From Rhizobium lentis (lineage in GTDB: Bacteria; Pseudomonadota; Alphaproteobacteria; Rhizobiales; Rhizobiaceae), in NCBI RefSeq assembly GCF_014200175.1, contig NZ_JACHBD010000003.1, positions 124,001-188,000 of the forward strand: DNA of 64,000 nt, in the 5' to 3' direction. The translations under genes and the position numbers were made by a program. The notes under the pieces are model-generated. The model saw only the letters and a program-made list of their open reading frames with translations, was not told where the DNA came from and searched no databases. This document shows positions 1 to 11,587 of this stretch, piece after piece; position 1 is the stretch's first letter, and the number at the start of each line of letters is the position of its first letter.

Positions 1-159
1 GGCGAGCGGCCAGATCCGCTCGTAATCCTCCATGGTGATGCGCGCCCTCAGCGCCTTCCGGTGCAACGGCGCCTCGCCGGCCTCGGCTAGTGATTCCAAC
101 ATCACCTCCTCGGCTCCGTTGAAGACGGCGTTGAATTCTTCCGGCCACATGCGTCTCAT
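1..159 (-). CDS. Hypothetical protein, N-terminal 53 residues only
   Basis: An open frame runs from an ATG at 159 off the left edge of the window. The start is supported by a strong GGGAGGAG ribosome-binding site about seven bases upstream. The visible protein begins MRRMWPEEFNAVF and is acidic and probably helical, with an MRRMWPEEF opening and no signal peptide or membrane segment. I do not recognise the family and the missing C-terminus prevents any functional call. It is divergent from the methyltransferase at 324, and the 164 bases between them presumably hold both promoters. Confidence 0.6.
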   Translation of the reverse strand, partial: MRRMWPEEFNAVFNGAEEVMLESLAEAGEAPLHRKALRARITMEDYERIWPLA

Positions 160-323
160 GAAATCGCTCCTCCCGAGGCTTTTTCGTCGGTCCACGAATG
201 AAACTTAGCGATTTGTCCGAAAGAAGCAAATTCCCCTCATGTGGTTGTCATCGAGGTCCGCTGCTCCTACGTTCCCCGCAGACCGCATCCGGGCCGTCAA
301 CCGCCCGCAATTCGAGATCAGAG

Positions 324-929
324 ATGAAGACACGTGAAGAAAGGCAGGCGCTTAGGGCGAGCATGCCGCGCACACCGCTCAGCGCCCACCATTTGGAAAA
401 TGCCCGCCTGCTGCCGGATCGCGGCGAGCTGCTCTACCGGATCCCGAATGGCGGCATCGGTGTCGAGGTGGGGGCCGCCTTCGGCGAATATACGGCGGAG
501 ATTCTGGAAAAGAACCGCCCGGCGCAGCTCTACCTCATTGATCCCTGGTCGATGGACCGCTACAGCTCCGGCCTCGATTCGATCCATACGCAGTTCGCGA
601 CCGAGATCGCGGCCGGACGGCTGTATCTGATGCAGGGCACGTCGCTCGAAAAGCTCGCCGAATTCGAGGACGATTTCCTCGACTGGGCCTATATCGATAC
701 AGACCATTCCTTCGAGCTCACATGGCAGGAACTCCTGCTCTGCGAAAAGAAGGTGAAGCGGACGGGGCGCATTGCCGGGCATGATTTCTGCACCGGCAAT
801 ACCGTCAAACCGATCGTCTATGGCGTCGTCGAGGCGGTCACCAAGTTCTGCAAGGATTACGGCTGGCAATTCGAGTTCCTGACCGTCGAATCACATGCGC
901 ATTTTTCCTACTGCCTGAAGCGGCTCTAA
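324..929 (+). CDS. Class I SAM-dependent methyltransferase-like protein
   Basis: The 201-residue protein has a glycine-rich SAM-binding loop ([16 protein letters not shown], about residues 44-59), an acidic strand end (YLIDPWSMD) and a later YIDTDHSF segment. This is the layout of the Methyltransf_24-type Rossmann methyltransferases, in which the DH-containing segment can bind metal. The substrate is unknown. The frame is open from 198, but the first 42 residues are low-quality basic sequence, so I prefer the internal ATG at 324 (MKTREERQ). The ribosome-binding site there is weak, so the start is uncertain. The stop codon overlaps the end of the convergent cupin gene by four bases. Confidence 0.7.
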   Translation: MKTREERQALRASMPRTPLSAHHLENARLLPDRGELLYRIPNGGIGVEVGAAFGEYTAEILEKNRPAQLYLIDPWSMDRYSSGLDSIHTQFATEIAAGRLYLMQGTSLEKLAEFEDDFLDWAYIDTDHSFELTWQELLLCEKKVKRTGRIAGHDFCTGNTVKPIVYGVVEAVTKFCKDYGWQFEFLTVESHAHFSYCLKRL

Positions 930-1336
930 CCGGCCGACAACGCGCCGGAATATTGCGCGTCGCTGACATGCTCCATCCAGTCGACATGCTTGCCGTCCAG
1001 CGCCTCGTGAATGGCGATGTGCGTCATCGCCGTATCCGGGGCAGCACCATGCCAATGTTTTTCGCCCGGCGCGAACCAGACGGTGTCGCCGGCGCGGATT
1101 TCGCGGATGTCATCGCCCCAGCTCTGGGCAAGCCCCTTGCCCGAGGTGACGATCAGCGTCTGGCCGAGCGGATGCGTGTGCCAGGCCGTGCGGGCGCCGG
1201 GTTCGAAGGTGACGGAGGTTGCCCGCACCCGGGCCGGCGCCGGCGGCTCGATCAGCGGATCCTGGCGAACGGCGCCGGTGAAATAGTCGGCCGGCGGTTT
1301 CATCGAGGGGCGAGAGCCGGCGGGTTTGATCTCCAT
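926..1336 (-). CDS. Cupin-domain protein
   Basis: This 136-residue single-domain cupin has motif 1 around [17 protein letters not shown] and motif 2 around [17 protein letters not shown]. The histidines in both motifs are in place to bind one metal ion. Proteins of this shape are annotated as small cupins of the carboxymuconolactone-decarboxylase-associated type and often act on small aldehydes or quinones, but the substrate cannot be read from sequence. The start at 1336 (MEIKPAG) is chosen because AAAAGGAA lies about seven bases upstream; the longer open frame to 1393 has no such site. It is transcribed away from the aldo/keto reductase locus at 1587. Confidence 0.75.
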   Translation of the reverse strand: MEIKPAGSRPSMKPPADYFTGAVRQDPLIEPPAPARVRATSVTFEPGARTAWHTHPLGQTLIVTSGKGLAQSWGDDIREIRAGDTVWFAPGEKHWHGAAPDTAMTHIAIHEALDGKHVDWMEHVSDAQYSGALSAG

Positions 1337-1469
1337 GATCGTTCCTTTTCTATTCCATTGCATTTGAAGCCTTGTAACCTGACGATATTTCATCGAGGCG
1401 AGCGATCAAGGCCGGATCGGCAATTGCCGCATAGTCGCCCTGCTGGTAGGCCAATATCTTTCATCACCT

Positions 1470-1567
1470 AAAGCGCGTCGCATTGAACTTGGTTCATGCG
1501 ACGCGCTTTGGTTCTTTGTTTTTACGCATGTCGTTATCCCGGAACCGCTGCACACTTCCGGGCAACA
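1470..1567 (+). repeat. RIME-like two-palindrome intergenic repeat, copy A
   Basis: There are two consecutive palindromes. The first has arms AAAGCGCGTCGCA and TGCGACGCGCTTT (1470-1509). The second is centred on CCCGGAA...TTCCGGG (1538-1563). Related sequences occur at 12365, 15368, 29932, 35129 and 54087. The size and two-palindrome form fit the Rhizobium-specific intergenic mosaic elements (RIME). Confidence 0.7.
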
Positions 1568-1586
1568 TACATTGGGAGAATTTCTC

Positions 1587-2574
1587 ATGAAACATCATGC
1601 TTTCGGCCGCATGCTCTTCACCGTTACCAATGTCGGCTTCGGCGCCTGGCAGATCGGCGGCTCATGGGGCGATATCAGCGAGGCGGACGGGCGTGCGGCG
1701 CTGAATGCCGCGCTCGATGCCGGCATGACCTTCATCGATACGGCCGACGTCTATGGCGACGGCCGCTCGGAAAAAATCATCGCCGACGTGCTGAAAGGCG
1801 CGTGGCGGCGAGCGCCCAATGGTCGCCACCAAGGCGGGCCGCCGCCTCAATCCGCATGTCGCCGAAGGCTACAGCAAGGCCAATCTCGAAGGCTTCATCG
1901 ACCGCAGCCTGAAAAACCTTGCCGTCGATAGTCTCGACCTGGTGCAGCTGCACTGCCCGCCGCGCGAGGTGTTTTACCAGCCCGAGGTCTTCGATGGTCT
2001 AGACGCGTTGCAGGCGGCCGGCAAGATCAAGGGTTACGGCGTCAGCGTCGAAAAGGTCGAGGACGGGCTGAAGGCGATCGAGTATCCCGGCGTCGTCAGC
2101 ATCCAGATCATCTACAACATCTTCCGCCAGCGCCCCGACCACCTGTTCTTTGCCGAGGCCAGGCGCAAGAACGTGGCGATCATCGCCCGTGTGCCGCTGG
2201 CAAGCGGCCTGCTCTCCGGCAAGATCACCCGCGAGACGCATTTTGCCAGCGACGACCACCGCAATTTCAATCGCCATGGCGAAGCCTTCGATGTCGGCGA
2301 GACCTTTGCCGGCGTGCCGTTCGAGGTCGGCCTGCAGGCGGTGGAAGAGGTGCGCAAGCTGGTGCCCGCCGGCGCGACCATGGCCGCTTTTGCGCTGCGT
2401 TGGATCCTGATGAGCGACGCAGTCACCGTCGTCATTCCCGGCGCCCGCAATGGCGAACAGGCCAAGGCCAATGCGGCGGCTGCCGATCTGGCGCCGCTTG
2501 CGGGCGATGTCATGGCGGCGACACGCGAGATCTACGCTCGGCTGATCGCGCCGCATGTGCATCAGCGCTGGTAG
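1587..2574 (+). pseudogene. Aldo/keto reductase interrupted by a one-base frameshift
   Basis: The N-terminal part begins at ATG 1587 with GGGAGA seven bases upstream. It encodes a typical AKR start (GFGAWQIGGSWGD, then AGMTFIDTADVYGDGRSEKIIADVLK). After codon AAA at 1794-1796 the reading frame is lost. Dropping one G at 1797/1798 restores ARGGERPMVATKAGRRLN and the rest of the family, including the DLVQLHCPP and VVIPGARN regions, to the stop at 2574. The combined product would be about 328 residues, normal for this NADPH-dependent oxidoreductase family. Either the gene is inactive or the extra G is a sequencing error. There are no other lesions, so the mutation is recent if it is real. Confidence 0.8.
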
Positions 2575-2652
2575 GGTTGGAGCTGCTTCTTTGTGAGGGC
2601 TGCGGGAAGCATTAATGAACCACCTTTGTTGAAGGCCTCAGCCCTCTCCTCC

Positions 2653-3030
2653 TCCATGCTCGGCCTTGAGCCGAGCATGCACCCGCACGCGTGAGAGGTC
2701 GCAGCATGGATCCTCGGCTCAAGGCAGCTCAAGGCCGAGGATGACGGAGGGTGGGGCGCGTCCATGCCAAACTCCAACCTCACTGCGCCGCAAGCCGTTG
2801 TAATTGCTCCAGCATCTCGCCTCCTGCCCATCCCGTCCGCCAATCTCCGTTATGCTCGGACTTGACCCCAGCATCCGCACGCGTGAGAGGCAGGGGCATG
2901 GATCCGCGGCTCAAGGCCGAGGATGACGGAGTGTGGGGAGGCGCCCATGCCAAACTCCAACCTCCCTGCACCCGCAAGCTGTTGTAATTGCTTCAGCATC
3001 TCGCCTCCTGCCAGTCGCGTCCCGCCGAAG
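2653..3030. repeat. Two imperfect direct copies of an approximately 190-bp intergenic unit
   Basis: The stretch from 2575 to 3162 has no gene. Copy 1 spans about 2653-2843 and copy 2 about 2844-3030. Both contain a GCTCGG...TTGA..CC hairpin, CGCACGCGTGAGAGG, a GGATC-CGGCTCAAGGCCGAGGATGACGGAG palindromic core, CCATGCCAAACTCCAACCTC, and GTTGTAATTGC followed by CAGCATCTCGCCTCCTGCC. Copy 1 has an extra GGCAGCTCAA inside the core. The core resembles abundant REP-like hairpins of Rhizobiales genomes. I see no open frame of coding character in it. Confidence 0.75.
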
Positions 3031-3162
3031 CCCTCTGCTTTGCAAATGTTCTTCAGTCGGATGCCCTCGCCTTCCCACCGTGAATGCGGACACCTCTTGG
3101 ATGCTCGGCATCAAGAGAGGCCGGACTTTCGCCCGGCCTCTCCCTTATCCCTCTATGACGCC

Positions 3163-5361
3163 TCAGTTCGTGGCGCTGAGATCAACCGGGAAGAACAGCG
3201 TCTCGCCGGAGGAGTCGCTGACGCCGTCATTGTCGGTGACGGCATAGGGCTTGCCCGATGCATCGAAGGTGAAGCCTTCGAGCTTGTCGAGCACGTAGCC
3301 GTTGGTCGCGCTCTTGAGTTCGCCGAGGAAATCGTGGGCTTCGGTCTTCTTGACGACGGGCAGTTCGCCGCCGAGCTTGGCGGGCTTCAGCTCCGAGATC
3401 GCCACCTTGTAGAGTTTTTTCAGCTTGGCGGCATCGCCGACGAGGTTGTCGCGCTCGATTATGTAGACGCTGTCGCCCTGAGCCGAAATTTCCGACAGGC
3501 CGACCCAGCCGCTTTCCGTCTTGTCGAGCGGATAGCGCACGGCGCCCCATTCCTTCTTCTTCGGATTGTAGGAGACGAGCTTGACGAAGCCCTTCTCGTC
3601 GTCGCCCCACTCGCGCTGGACCGCCATCCAGAGCGTGGCATCGTCGCCGGTGCCGATAATGGTCACACCTTCGAAACCGAAGCGGATTTCATTGGCGGCG
3701 AGTTCCTTCGGCAGGGCAATCTCGGCCTTGATGTCTCCCTTGGCATTGACGTTATAGAGGGCATGCGGCACGAGACGCTCGCTATAGCCTTCCGAGGCGA
3801 GCCAGAAGGAGCCGTCGGCGGCAACCGCGATGCCTTCGATGTCGAGCTTCTGGGCCGGGGCGCCGTCACGCTTGACGACGAGTGCATCGGTGATGACCGC
3901 TGGCTTCTTGCTGGCATCGATCGTGTAGATCGTCGGCTGCGAGCCGAGAACGCTGTCGCTGACGGCATAGAGCATGCCCGGCTTGCCGGGAACGGCGGCG
4001 AGACCCGAAAGTGCTGCGAAGCCGATCGGATTGCCGTCCTTGTCGGCAGAGACGATCTTCGGATAGGCTTTCTCGCCTTCCGAGCGCTCGTAGATCATCA
4101 CATGCGAGCGCGCGCCGCCATCCTTGCCGAGGTCGAGCTCGTTGGCGGTGGCAAAGAGATTGCGCTGGGGAATAGCGACGCCACCCTCCGGCGAAATGCC
4201 GGACGGCAGCAGTTGGATGAGTTCGGGGTCGGCGCCGGTGTCCTTATAGACGCCGACGACCGAGGCGCGCTCGGCGAGCAGGAAGAAATATTGGTCATCG
4301 CCGAACTTGGCAGCTTCGAGGCCTTCCGGCTCGACGCCCTTCGATCCCGAGCGGCTTTCCGGATAGTGGCCGAGATGGGTGACGGCGCGTTCGAAGGATG
4401 CGCCCGATTCGTAGAGAAGCTTGCCCGTCTTGTCGAAGATGGTGAAACCGCGCGAGCCGCCCTGGTAATCGCCCTCATTGGCGACAACGAGGCGGTTGTC
4501 GTCCAGCCACTTCACGGCGTCGGGCTCGCGCAGTACTCCCTTGGATTCGCCAGTGAACTTCAGCCCGCCGTCACGCTTGGTGTCGATGCCGGTCAGATCG
4601 ACGCTGCCGGCGGAGAAATGCGTCTTCACCTCAGCCTTATTGGCGTCGATGATGACGATCTCGTTGTTTTCCTGCAGCGTCAGGGCAATCTCGTTCAGCC
4701 CGTTGAAGGCGACGAATTCCGGCTCCGGATCCTCAGGGGCAACGCCGGCGAGACCGGTCAGCGTCACATGCTTTATGCTGCTGCAATCAACAGTCCCGTT
4801 CTTGACCTGGAAGACGACGAGGTCGCCGGCCGGCATCTGCGGGATCTTGCCGTCATTGACGTCTTCGTCGCGTTCGTTTTCGATCGCAATAGTGCCGAGC
4901 GTCTTGTCCCTGTTGAGGGCGATCGAATCCGGCTGGCCGCCGAGATCGCAGCTGTTTTCGATCTTCTTCGTCGCCACGTCGACGATCGCCAGGCGGCCTG
5001 AGGGCTTCGCCTTGCTCTCGGAGGTGTTGACGGCCACGAGCGCCTTGCCGGCGCTCGAGGTGACCGATGTCGGCTCGCCGTCCATCATCAGCGCGCCGCC
5101 TGATTTCGGCGCCTTGGCGTCGCTGATGTCGATGAAGCCGATCGCGCGGAGCGGGCTGTCGCTGTAGATCAGCGTATTGCCATCGTCGGTCGCGGTGATG
5201 ATTTCGGCCGATGTCGGCGACAGCTTGTCTTTGTCATCAGGCAGGTTCTGAGCGACCGGGAAAGAGGCGATGCGGTTGAAGGCCGGCTCGGCGGCGGCCG
5301 GAAAGGCAACGGATACGAGAAGCACGGCAGCAAGCGCTGCATGGCGCGATGAAATCGTCAT
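3163..5361 (-). CDS. Secreted esterase-like protein of the phytase family
   Basis: The 732-residue protein starts with a clear signal peptide (MTISSRHAALAAVLLVSVAFPAAAEP). The N-terminal half has beta-propeller-like repeats of the form VAIVD/IAIENE. The C-terminal part, from about residue 400, matches esterase-like phytase proteins (PF13449): AVSDSVLGSQPTIYTID, DIEGIAVAADGSFWLASEGY, FEGVTIIG and LEGFTFDASGKPYAVTDNDG. Family members are periplasmic or secreted and probably act on phosphoesters, but most are uncharacterised, so the substrate is open. The start at 5361 has GGGGGA upstream. An ATG four codons earlier (5373) is possible but lacks a site. It is a single gene with no operon partner. 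Confidence 0.8.
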   Translation of the reverse strand: MTISSRHAALAAVLLVSVAFPAAAEPAFNRIASFPVAQNLPDDKDKLSPTSAEIITATDDGNTLIYSDSPLRAIGFIDISDAKAPKSGGALMMDGEPTSVTSSAGKALVAVNTSESKAKPSGRLAIVDVATKKIENSCDLGGQPDSIALNRDKTLGTIAIENERDEDVNDGKIPQMPAGDLVVFQVKNGTVDCSSIKHVTLTGLAGVAPEDPEPEFVAFNGLNEIALTLQENNEIVIIDANKAEVKTHFSAGSVDLTGIDTKRDGGLKFTGESKGVLREPDAVKWLDDNRLVVANEGDYQGGSRGFTIFDKTGKLLYESGASFERAVTHLGHYPESRSGSKGVEPEGLEAAKFGDDQYFFLLAERASVVGVYKDTGADPELIQLLPSGISPEGGVAIPQRNLFATANELDLGKDGGARSHVMIYERSEGEKAYPKIVSADKDGNPIGFAALSGLAAVPGKPGMLYAVSDSVLGSQPTIYTIDASKKPAVITDALVVKRDGAPAQKLDIEGIAVAADGSFWLASEGYSERLVPHALYNVNAKGDIKAEIALPKELAANEIRFGFEGVTIIGTGDDATLWMAVQREWGDDEKGFVKLVSYNPKKKEWGAVRYPLDKTESGWVGLSEISAQGDSVYIIERDNLVGDAAKLKKLYKVAISELKPAKLGGELPVVKKTEAHDFLGELKSATNGYVLDKLEGFTFDASGKPYAVTDNDGVSDSSGETLFFPVDLSATN

Positions 5362-5442
5362 GAAATCCCCCATGTGGCGAATAGTCGAAACACGGGTTTT
5401 CTGCGGGACTGCCATGACAGAGACATGACAGTCCGTGACATT

Positions 5443-6348
5443 TCATGCGGAGGCCGTCTGCCTTTCCCGACGCATCTCGTTGCGCATGATGAAGAGCGAT
5501 GCGGCGAGGATGAGTCCGGCTCCCAGCCAGAGATAACCGGCCGGTGCATAACCGAAGAACAGCCAGCCGGCGAGCACGTTGAGCGGCAGCTTCAGATCGT
5601 CGAACGGCTGCACATAGGCAGCGTCGGCGCTGGCATAGGCAAGGGTCAGCAGATATTGCGCCACGACCGTCAGGAGGCCCGCCAGAAGGGAGAGAGCCAG
5701 CGTCGCACCCGTCGGCACGGCGAGGCCCGCCGCAAGTGCCAGCCCGCCGTTGATCGGCGTCAGCAGCACCAGCAGCCAGAGGGTGATCGTCTCCGGCTTC
5801 TCAATGCCGGTCAGGCTCTTGGTGATCAGCGACGATGCACCCCAGAGCAGCGCGGAGAGCACCGGCAGCAACGCTGCCCAGGTGAAACTGTCGGACCAAG
5901 GCTGCAGGATAATCATCGCGCCGGAAAAGCCGACAGCCGTTGCCGCCCAGCGGGCGGCGCCGACGCGTTCGCCGAGGAACAGCCGGGCGCCGAGGACGAT
6001 GAAGAAGGGCGAGGTCATGACGAGCGCAATCGCCTGCCAGATCGGCACCGAAGCAAGGCTGGCAACCCATGCCGCGACGCCGAGCGCGGCAAAGACCACG
6101 CGCACGACATGCCGCCAGGGATAGCTGGTGCGCATGGCCGAAAGGCCTGCCTTGCGCAGGAAGGGCAAGGAGAAAAGGAAGGCGAAGGCGTATTGCCAGA
6201 AGGCCGCCGAGGCCGGGGGAAAGGCGAGCTTCATGGTCAGCCACTGGGTGACGACGTTGAGGAGCGAAAAGGCCACGCCTCCAAGCACCATGAAGGTTGC
6301 GCCGGCAAAGGCGCGGGATTGAGAGACTGCAAGGGAATTCTGATTCAT
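5443..6348 (-). CDS. ribN: Riboflavin transporter, DMT/EamA superfamily (RibN-like)
   Basis: The 301-residue integral membrane protein has about ten hydrophobic helices in two EamA halves (first from FAGATFMVLGGVAFSLLN, second from FTWAALLPVLSALLWGASSL). The sequence alone says only DMT-family permease. The assignment as a riboflavin importer comes from the FMN riboswitch in its leader (6438-6590) and from the known RibN family of rhizobia and relatives, which are DMT proteins under FMN riboswitch control. The start MNQNSLAV at 6348 is preceded by GATAGAAGAC; the open frame extends to 6390 without a better site. The gene is monocistronic and lies downstream of hupB. Confidence 0.8.
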   Translation of the reverse strand: MNQNSLAVSQSRAFAGATFMVLGGVAFSLLNVVTQWLTMKLAFPPASAAFWQYAFAFLFSLPFLRKAGLSAMRTSYPWRHVVRVVFAALGVAAWVASLASVPIWQAIALVMTSPFFIVLGARLFLGERVGAARWAATAVGFSGAMIILQPWSDSFTWAALLPVLSALLWGASSLITKSLTGIEKPETITLWLLVLLTPINGGLALAAGLAVPTGATLALSLLAGLLTVVAQYLLTLAYASADAAYVQPFDDLKLPLNVLAGWLFFGYAPAGYLWLGAGLILAASLFIMRNEMRRERQTASA

Positions 6349-6437
6349 GTCTTCTATCCAGAATAGGGACCAACATAAATCAGGACGCATGAAGCGATGA
6401 CACGCTGACGCTGGCAGTCCCCTGCCCGCACGCGGCC

Positions 6438-6590
6438 ATGCTCATTCTCTTTCATCCGGACTATACCGTCGGCTCCGGAATCGCACCGGATCTGCTGACC
6501 CTTCCCGCGCGACAGCTTGGGAACGCGCTCGCGGGCTCGGACCGAAGCCCTTACCGCCGGTGGGGAGTTTCACCCCGCCCTGAGAACAGC
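6438..6590 (-). promoter_or_regulatory. FMN riboswitch (RFN element)
   Basis: Read on the minus strand, the conserved RFN blocks appear in order: GTTCTCAGGGCGGGG, ACTCCCCACCGGCGGTAA, GCCCGCGAGCGCG, GGTCAGCAGATCCGGTG, GATTCCGGAGCCGACGG and AGTCCGGATGAAAGAGAA. The aptamer ends about 90 bases before the ribN start. I find no strong intrinsic terminator between them, so control of translation initiation is as likely as attenuation. Confidence 0.95.
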
Positions 6591-6634
6591 TCCGTGGTAA
6601 AACAAAGTCCCGCATGCGGCAAGCGGACAAGCCA

Positions 6635-6662
6635 AAAAGGGGCCCGGCAAAGCCGAACCCCT
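6635..6662 (-). terminator. Intrinsic terminator after hupB
   Basis: On the minus strand a ten-pair stem (GGGGTTCGGC with GCCGGGCCCC, two G-U pairs) closes on a TTT loop and runs into TTTTT. It lies about 50 bases after the hupB stop and before the FMN riboswitch, so it separates the two units. Confidence 0.85.
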
Positions 6663-6712
6663 CTCAAAACCCTGCACAGCCGGTCTCGTTCACGGCTGGC
6701 GGATAATCTTAA

Positions 6713-6988
6713 TCAGCCGTTGACGGCGTCCTTCAGGCCCTTGCCGGGCGTGAACTTCGGCACGTTGCGAGCCGGAATGTCGACTTCAGCGCCGGTGGAC
6801 GGGTTGCGGCCCTTCGATGCTGCACGATGAGAAACGGTGAAGCTGCCGAACCCTGCGAGGCGGATGTCGCCCTTGTTCTTGAGTTCAGCCTGGACAACGT
6901 CGAAAACCGCGTCGACAGCGGAAGCCGCGTCAGACTTCGTCAGTCCCGCCTTTTCGGCCACTGCGGACACGAGTTCATTCTTGTTCAT
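6713..6988 (-). CDS. hupB: HU-family DNA-binding protein
   Basis: This 91-residue histone-like protein covers the whole HU fold: MNKNELVSAVAEKAGLTKSDA at the N-terminus, IRLAGFGSFTVSHR, and the DNA-binding arm signature GRNPSTGAEVDIPARNVPKFTPGK. It bends DNA and compacts the nucleoid as a homodimer or with a second HU. The start has a good AAAGGGGTGG site upstream. It sits downstream of lon in the same direction with a terminator in between, a common arrangement in alphaproteobacteria, and it has its own terminator at 6635-6662. Confidence 0.95.
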   Translation of the reverse strand: MNKNELVSAVAEKAGLTKSDAASAVDAVFDVVQAELKNKGDIRLAGFGSFTVSHRAASKGRNPSTGAEVDIPARNVPKFTPGKGLKDAVNG

Positions 6989-7121
6989 GTTTCCACCCCT
7001 TTCTAAATGGTATGAAACGACTCAAATGTAAGCTAGGCGCAGAATAGGTTTCATCAGGCCCGCCGGGAACCCAGAAGCCCTGCAAATCAAGGAAAAGCAA
7101 GCGTCTCCATGACGTTTTCAC

Positions 7122-7152
7122 AAAAAAGGCTGGCGTTTCCGCCAGCCTTTTT
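7122..7152 (-). terminator. Intrinsic terminator after lon
   Basis: An eight-pair stem (GGCTGGCG with CGCCAGCC) and a four-base loop are flanked by A6 and T5, so it can act in either direction. It is placed about 45 bases after the lon stop and about 130 bases before hupB. Confidence 0.85.
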
Positions 7153-7194
7153 GCGTCTTTTGCGCCAAATGGGCATAAATGTGGCAAGCGCCAC

Positions 7195-9612
<2,418 letters not shown>

Positions 9613-10007
9613 TTTTTGTCCTTTCCATCGTCCCGTTACCGGGCTCTCTGCACGGCCGCTTGGGACCGGCCGGCTCTCACTTGGTTCTACAAGTGGAGGT
9701 TCTGACTACGCTTTTCAAGCCACGCTAACCCCCGCGTTCCCCGGATGTGACAGCTTTGTTACAACGGAACGCCAACACTATGAAGCGCGTGGCTGGACCG
9801 GCGCTTACCATTTCCGGCCAGGCTCAATACAACGCCAGCAACAGGCTTCGAGATCATCCCACCATTGCCAAGCATCACCCCTGCGCAACATCGGCAAAGG
9901 CAATTCCGGCCCCACCGGCAAATACTAACAGCGCCTCGGATGATTTTTCAAATAGAAAGGGGCCTGCTGATGGCAAGCCCCCAAAATAATGGTGCGAAAG
10001 CGCAAGG
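9613..10007. other. lon upstream region, no gene
   Basis: This 395-base gap holds the clpX terminator (9957-9985) and presumably the lon promoter. On the minus strand CTTGAAAA at 9719-9712 resembles the -35 element of heat-shock (RpoH) promoters, but I cannot see a convincing -10 at the right distance. No coding frame in the gap looks real. Confidence 0.4.
9957..9985 (-). terminator. Probable intrinsic terminator after clpX
   Basis: On the minus strand GGGGCTTGC pairs with GCAGGCCCC around a CATCA loop, followed by TTTCTATTT. The T tract is imperfect, but the stem is strong and lies about 25 bases past the clpX stop. Confidence 0.65.
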
Positions 10008-11285
10008 TCACGCCGAAGCGTTGGCCTTTTCTTCCTGACGGTCGGCATAGATATAAAGCGGACGGGCCGAACCGCGCACCACTTCCTCCGAGATGACGAC
10101 CTCGCGCACACCTTCCAGCGTCGGCAGTTCGAACATCGTGTCGAGCAGGATCTTCTCCATGATCGAGCGGAGGCCGCGGGCGCCGGTCTTGCGCACGATC
10201 GCCTTGCGGGCGATTTCGCGCAGTGCGTCTTCGTGGAAGGTCAGCTCGACGTCTTCCATCTCGAACAGGCGCTGGTACTGCTTGATCAGCGCGTTCTTCG
10301 GCTCGGACAGTATCTGGATCAGCGCGTCCTCGTCGAGATCCTCGAGCGTCGCCAGAACCGGCAGACGGCCGATGAATTCGGGGATGAGGCCGAACTTGAC
10401 CAGGTCTTCGGGCTCGAGTTCGCGCAGGACTTCGCCGACGCGGCGGTCGTCCTGGGCCTTGACGGTCGCGCCGAAGCCGATCGAGGTCTTCTCGCCGCGG
10501 GCGGAGATGATCTTGTCGAGGCCGGCGAAGGCGCCGCCGCAGATGAACAGGATGTTCGTCGTGTCGACCTGCAGAAATTCCTGCTGCGGGTGCTTTCGGC
10601 CGCCCTGCGGCGGAACGGAAGCGACCGTGCCTTCCATGATCTTCAGAAGCGCCTGCTGCACGCCTTCGCCCGAGACGTCACGGGTGATCGACGGATTGTC
10701 GGACTTGCGCGAAATCTTGTCGACTTCGTCGATGTAGACGATGCCGCGCTGGGCGCGCTCGACATTGTAGTCGGCTGCCTGCAGGAGCTTCAGGATGATG
10801 TTTTCGACATCCTCGCCGACATAGCCGGCTTCCGTCAGCGTCGTCGCATCGGCCATGGTGAAGGGAACGTCGATGATGCGGGCAAGCGTCTGGGCAAGAT
10901 AGGTCTTGCCGCAGCCGGTCGGGCCGACGAGCATGATGTTCGACTTCGCCAATTCGACTTCGCCGTTCTTGGAGGCGTGGGCCAGGCGTTTGTAATGGTT
11001 GTGAACGGCGACCGACAGGATCTTCTTCGCCTGCCGCTGGCCGATGACATATTCGTCGAGGACCTTGATGATGTCCTGGGGCGTCGGAACGCCGTCGCGG
11101 GACTTGACCATCGAGGACTTGTTTTCCTCGCGGATGATGTCCATGCACAATTCGACGCATTCATCGCAGATGAAGACGGTCGGTCCGGCAATCAGTTTCC
11201 GGACTTCGTGCTGGCTCTTTCCGCAGAACGAACAATAGAGGGTGTTCTTGGAGTCGCCGCCGTTGCTGCCGCTGACCTTGCTCAT
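10008..11285 (-). CDS. clpX: ATP-dependent Clp protease ATP-binding subunit ClpX
   Basis: The 425-residue AAA+ unfoldase has an N-terminal zinc-binding domain with Cys18, Cys21, Cys40 and Cys43 (YCSFCGKS and FICDECVEL). It also has Walker A GPTGCGKT near residue 122, Walker [11 protein letters not shown] and the sensor regions. The IGF loop (TSIGFGA) that docks onto ClpP is present. ClpX recognises tagged or damaged substrates and feeds them to ClpP; in alphaproteobacteria ClpXP also controls cell-cycle regulators. GGAAGGA lies upstream of the start. The gene is between clpP and lon, all on the minus strand, with about 300 bases on either side. Confidence 0.98.
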
Positions 11286-11587
11286 ATCATTTTCCTTCCA
11301 GCACGCCGCATTTCAAGGCGAAATCGCGGTCCACTCTATCAGCTCCTGGCGGCACTCCGTTTCCGGAGCCTTTGCCGAGAAGGGCTTCAGGGGCTACGAA
11401 CCGGTTCCAGTCAACCATGTCCAGGTTCCGGCGGCAACGAATCCCCTTCGAATGCCAAATGCTATGCCACAAAAATTCAACATAGCATTAATAGTTACTA
11501 TTAGTGTCTTCACCGCCGGATGAAAGCCCTTGTTCGATCACAAATGAGATAGAACTGTGGCGGCAAAAACACCATCCCAATTAATTA
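11286..11587. other. clpP-clpX intergenic region, no gene
   Basis: The 302 bases between the clpP stop and the clpX start contain no plausible gene and no clear intrinsic terminator for clpP. The length suggests that clpX has its own promoter. The A+T-rich part at about 11460-11590 is next to clpP. Confidence 0.4.

Noticed and set aside
2653..3030. CRISPR-like array
   Set aside because: There are only two units, far too long for CRISPR repeats, without regular spacers or cas genes.
2923..5001. Long plus-strand open frame (692 codons) opposite the esterase-like gene
   Set aside because: It is an antisense shadow in GC-rich DNA; the minus-strand frame has a signal peptide, a ribosome-binding site and family motifs.
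10233..11504. Plus-strand open frame opposite clpX
   Set aside because: Antisense shadow; clpX is unambiguous.
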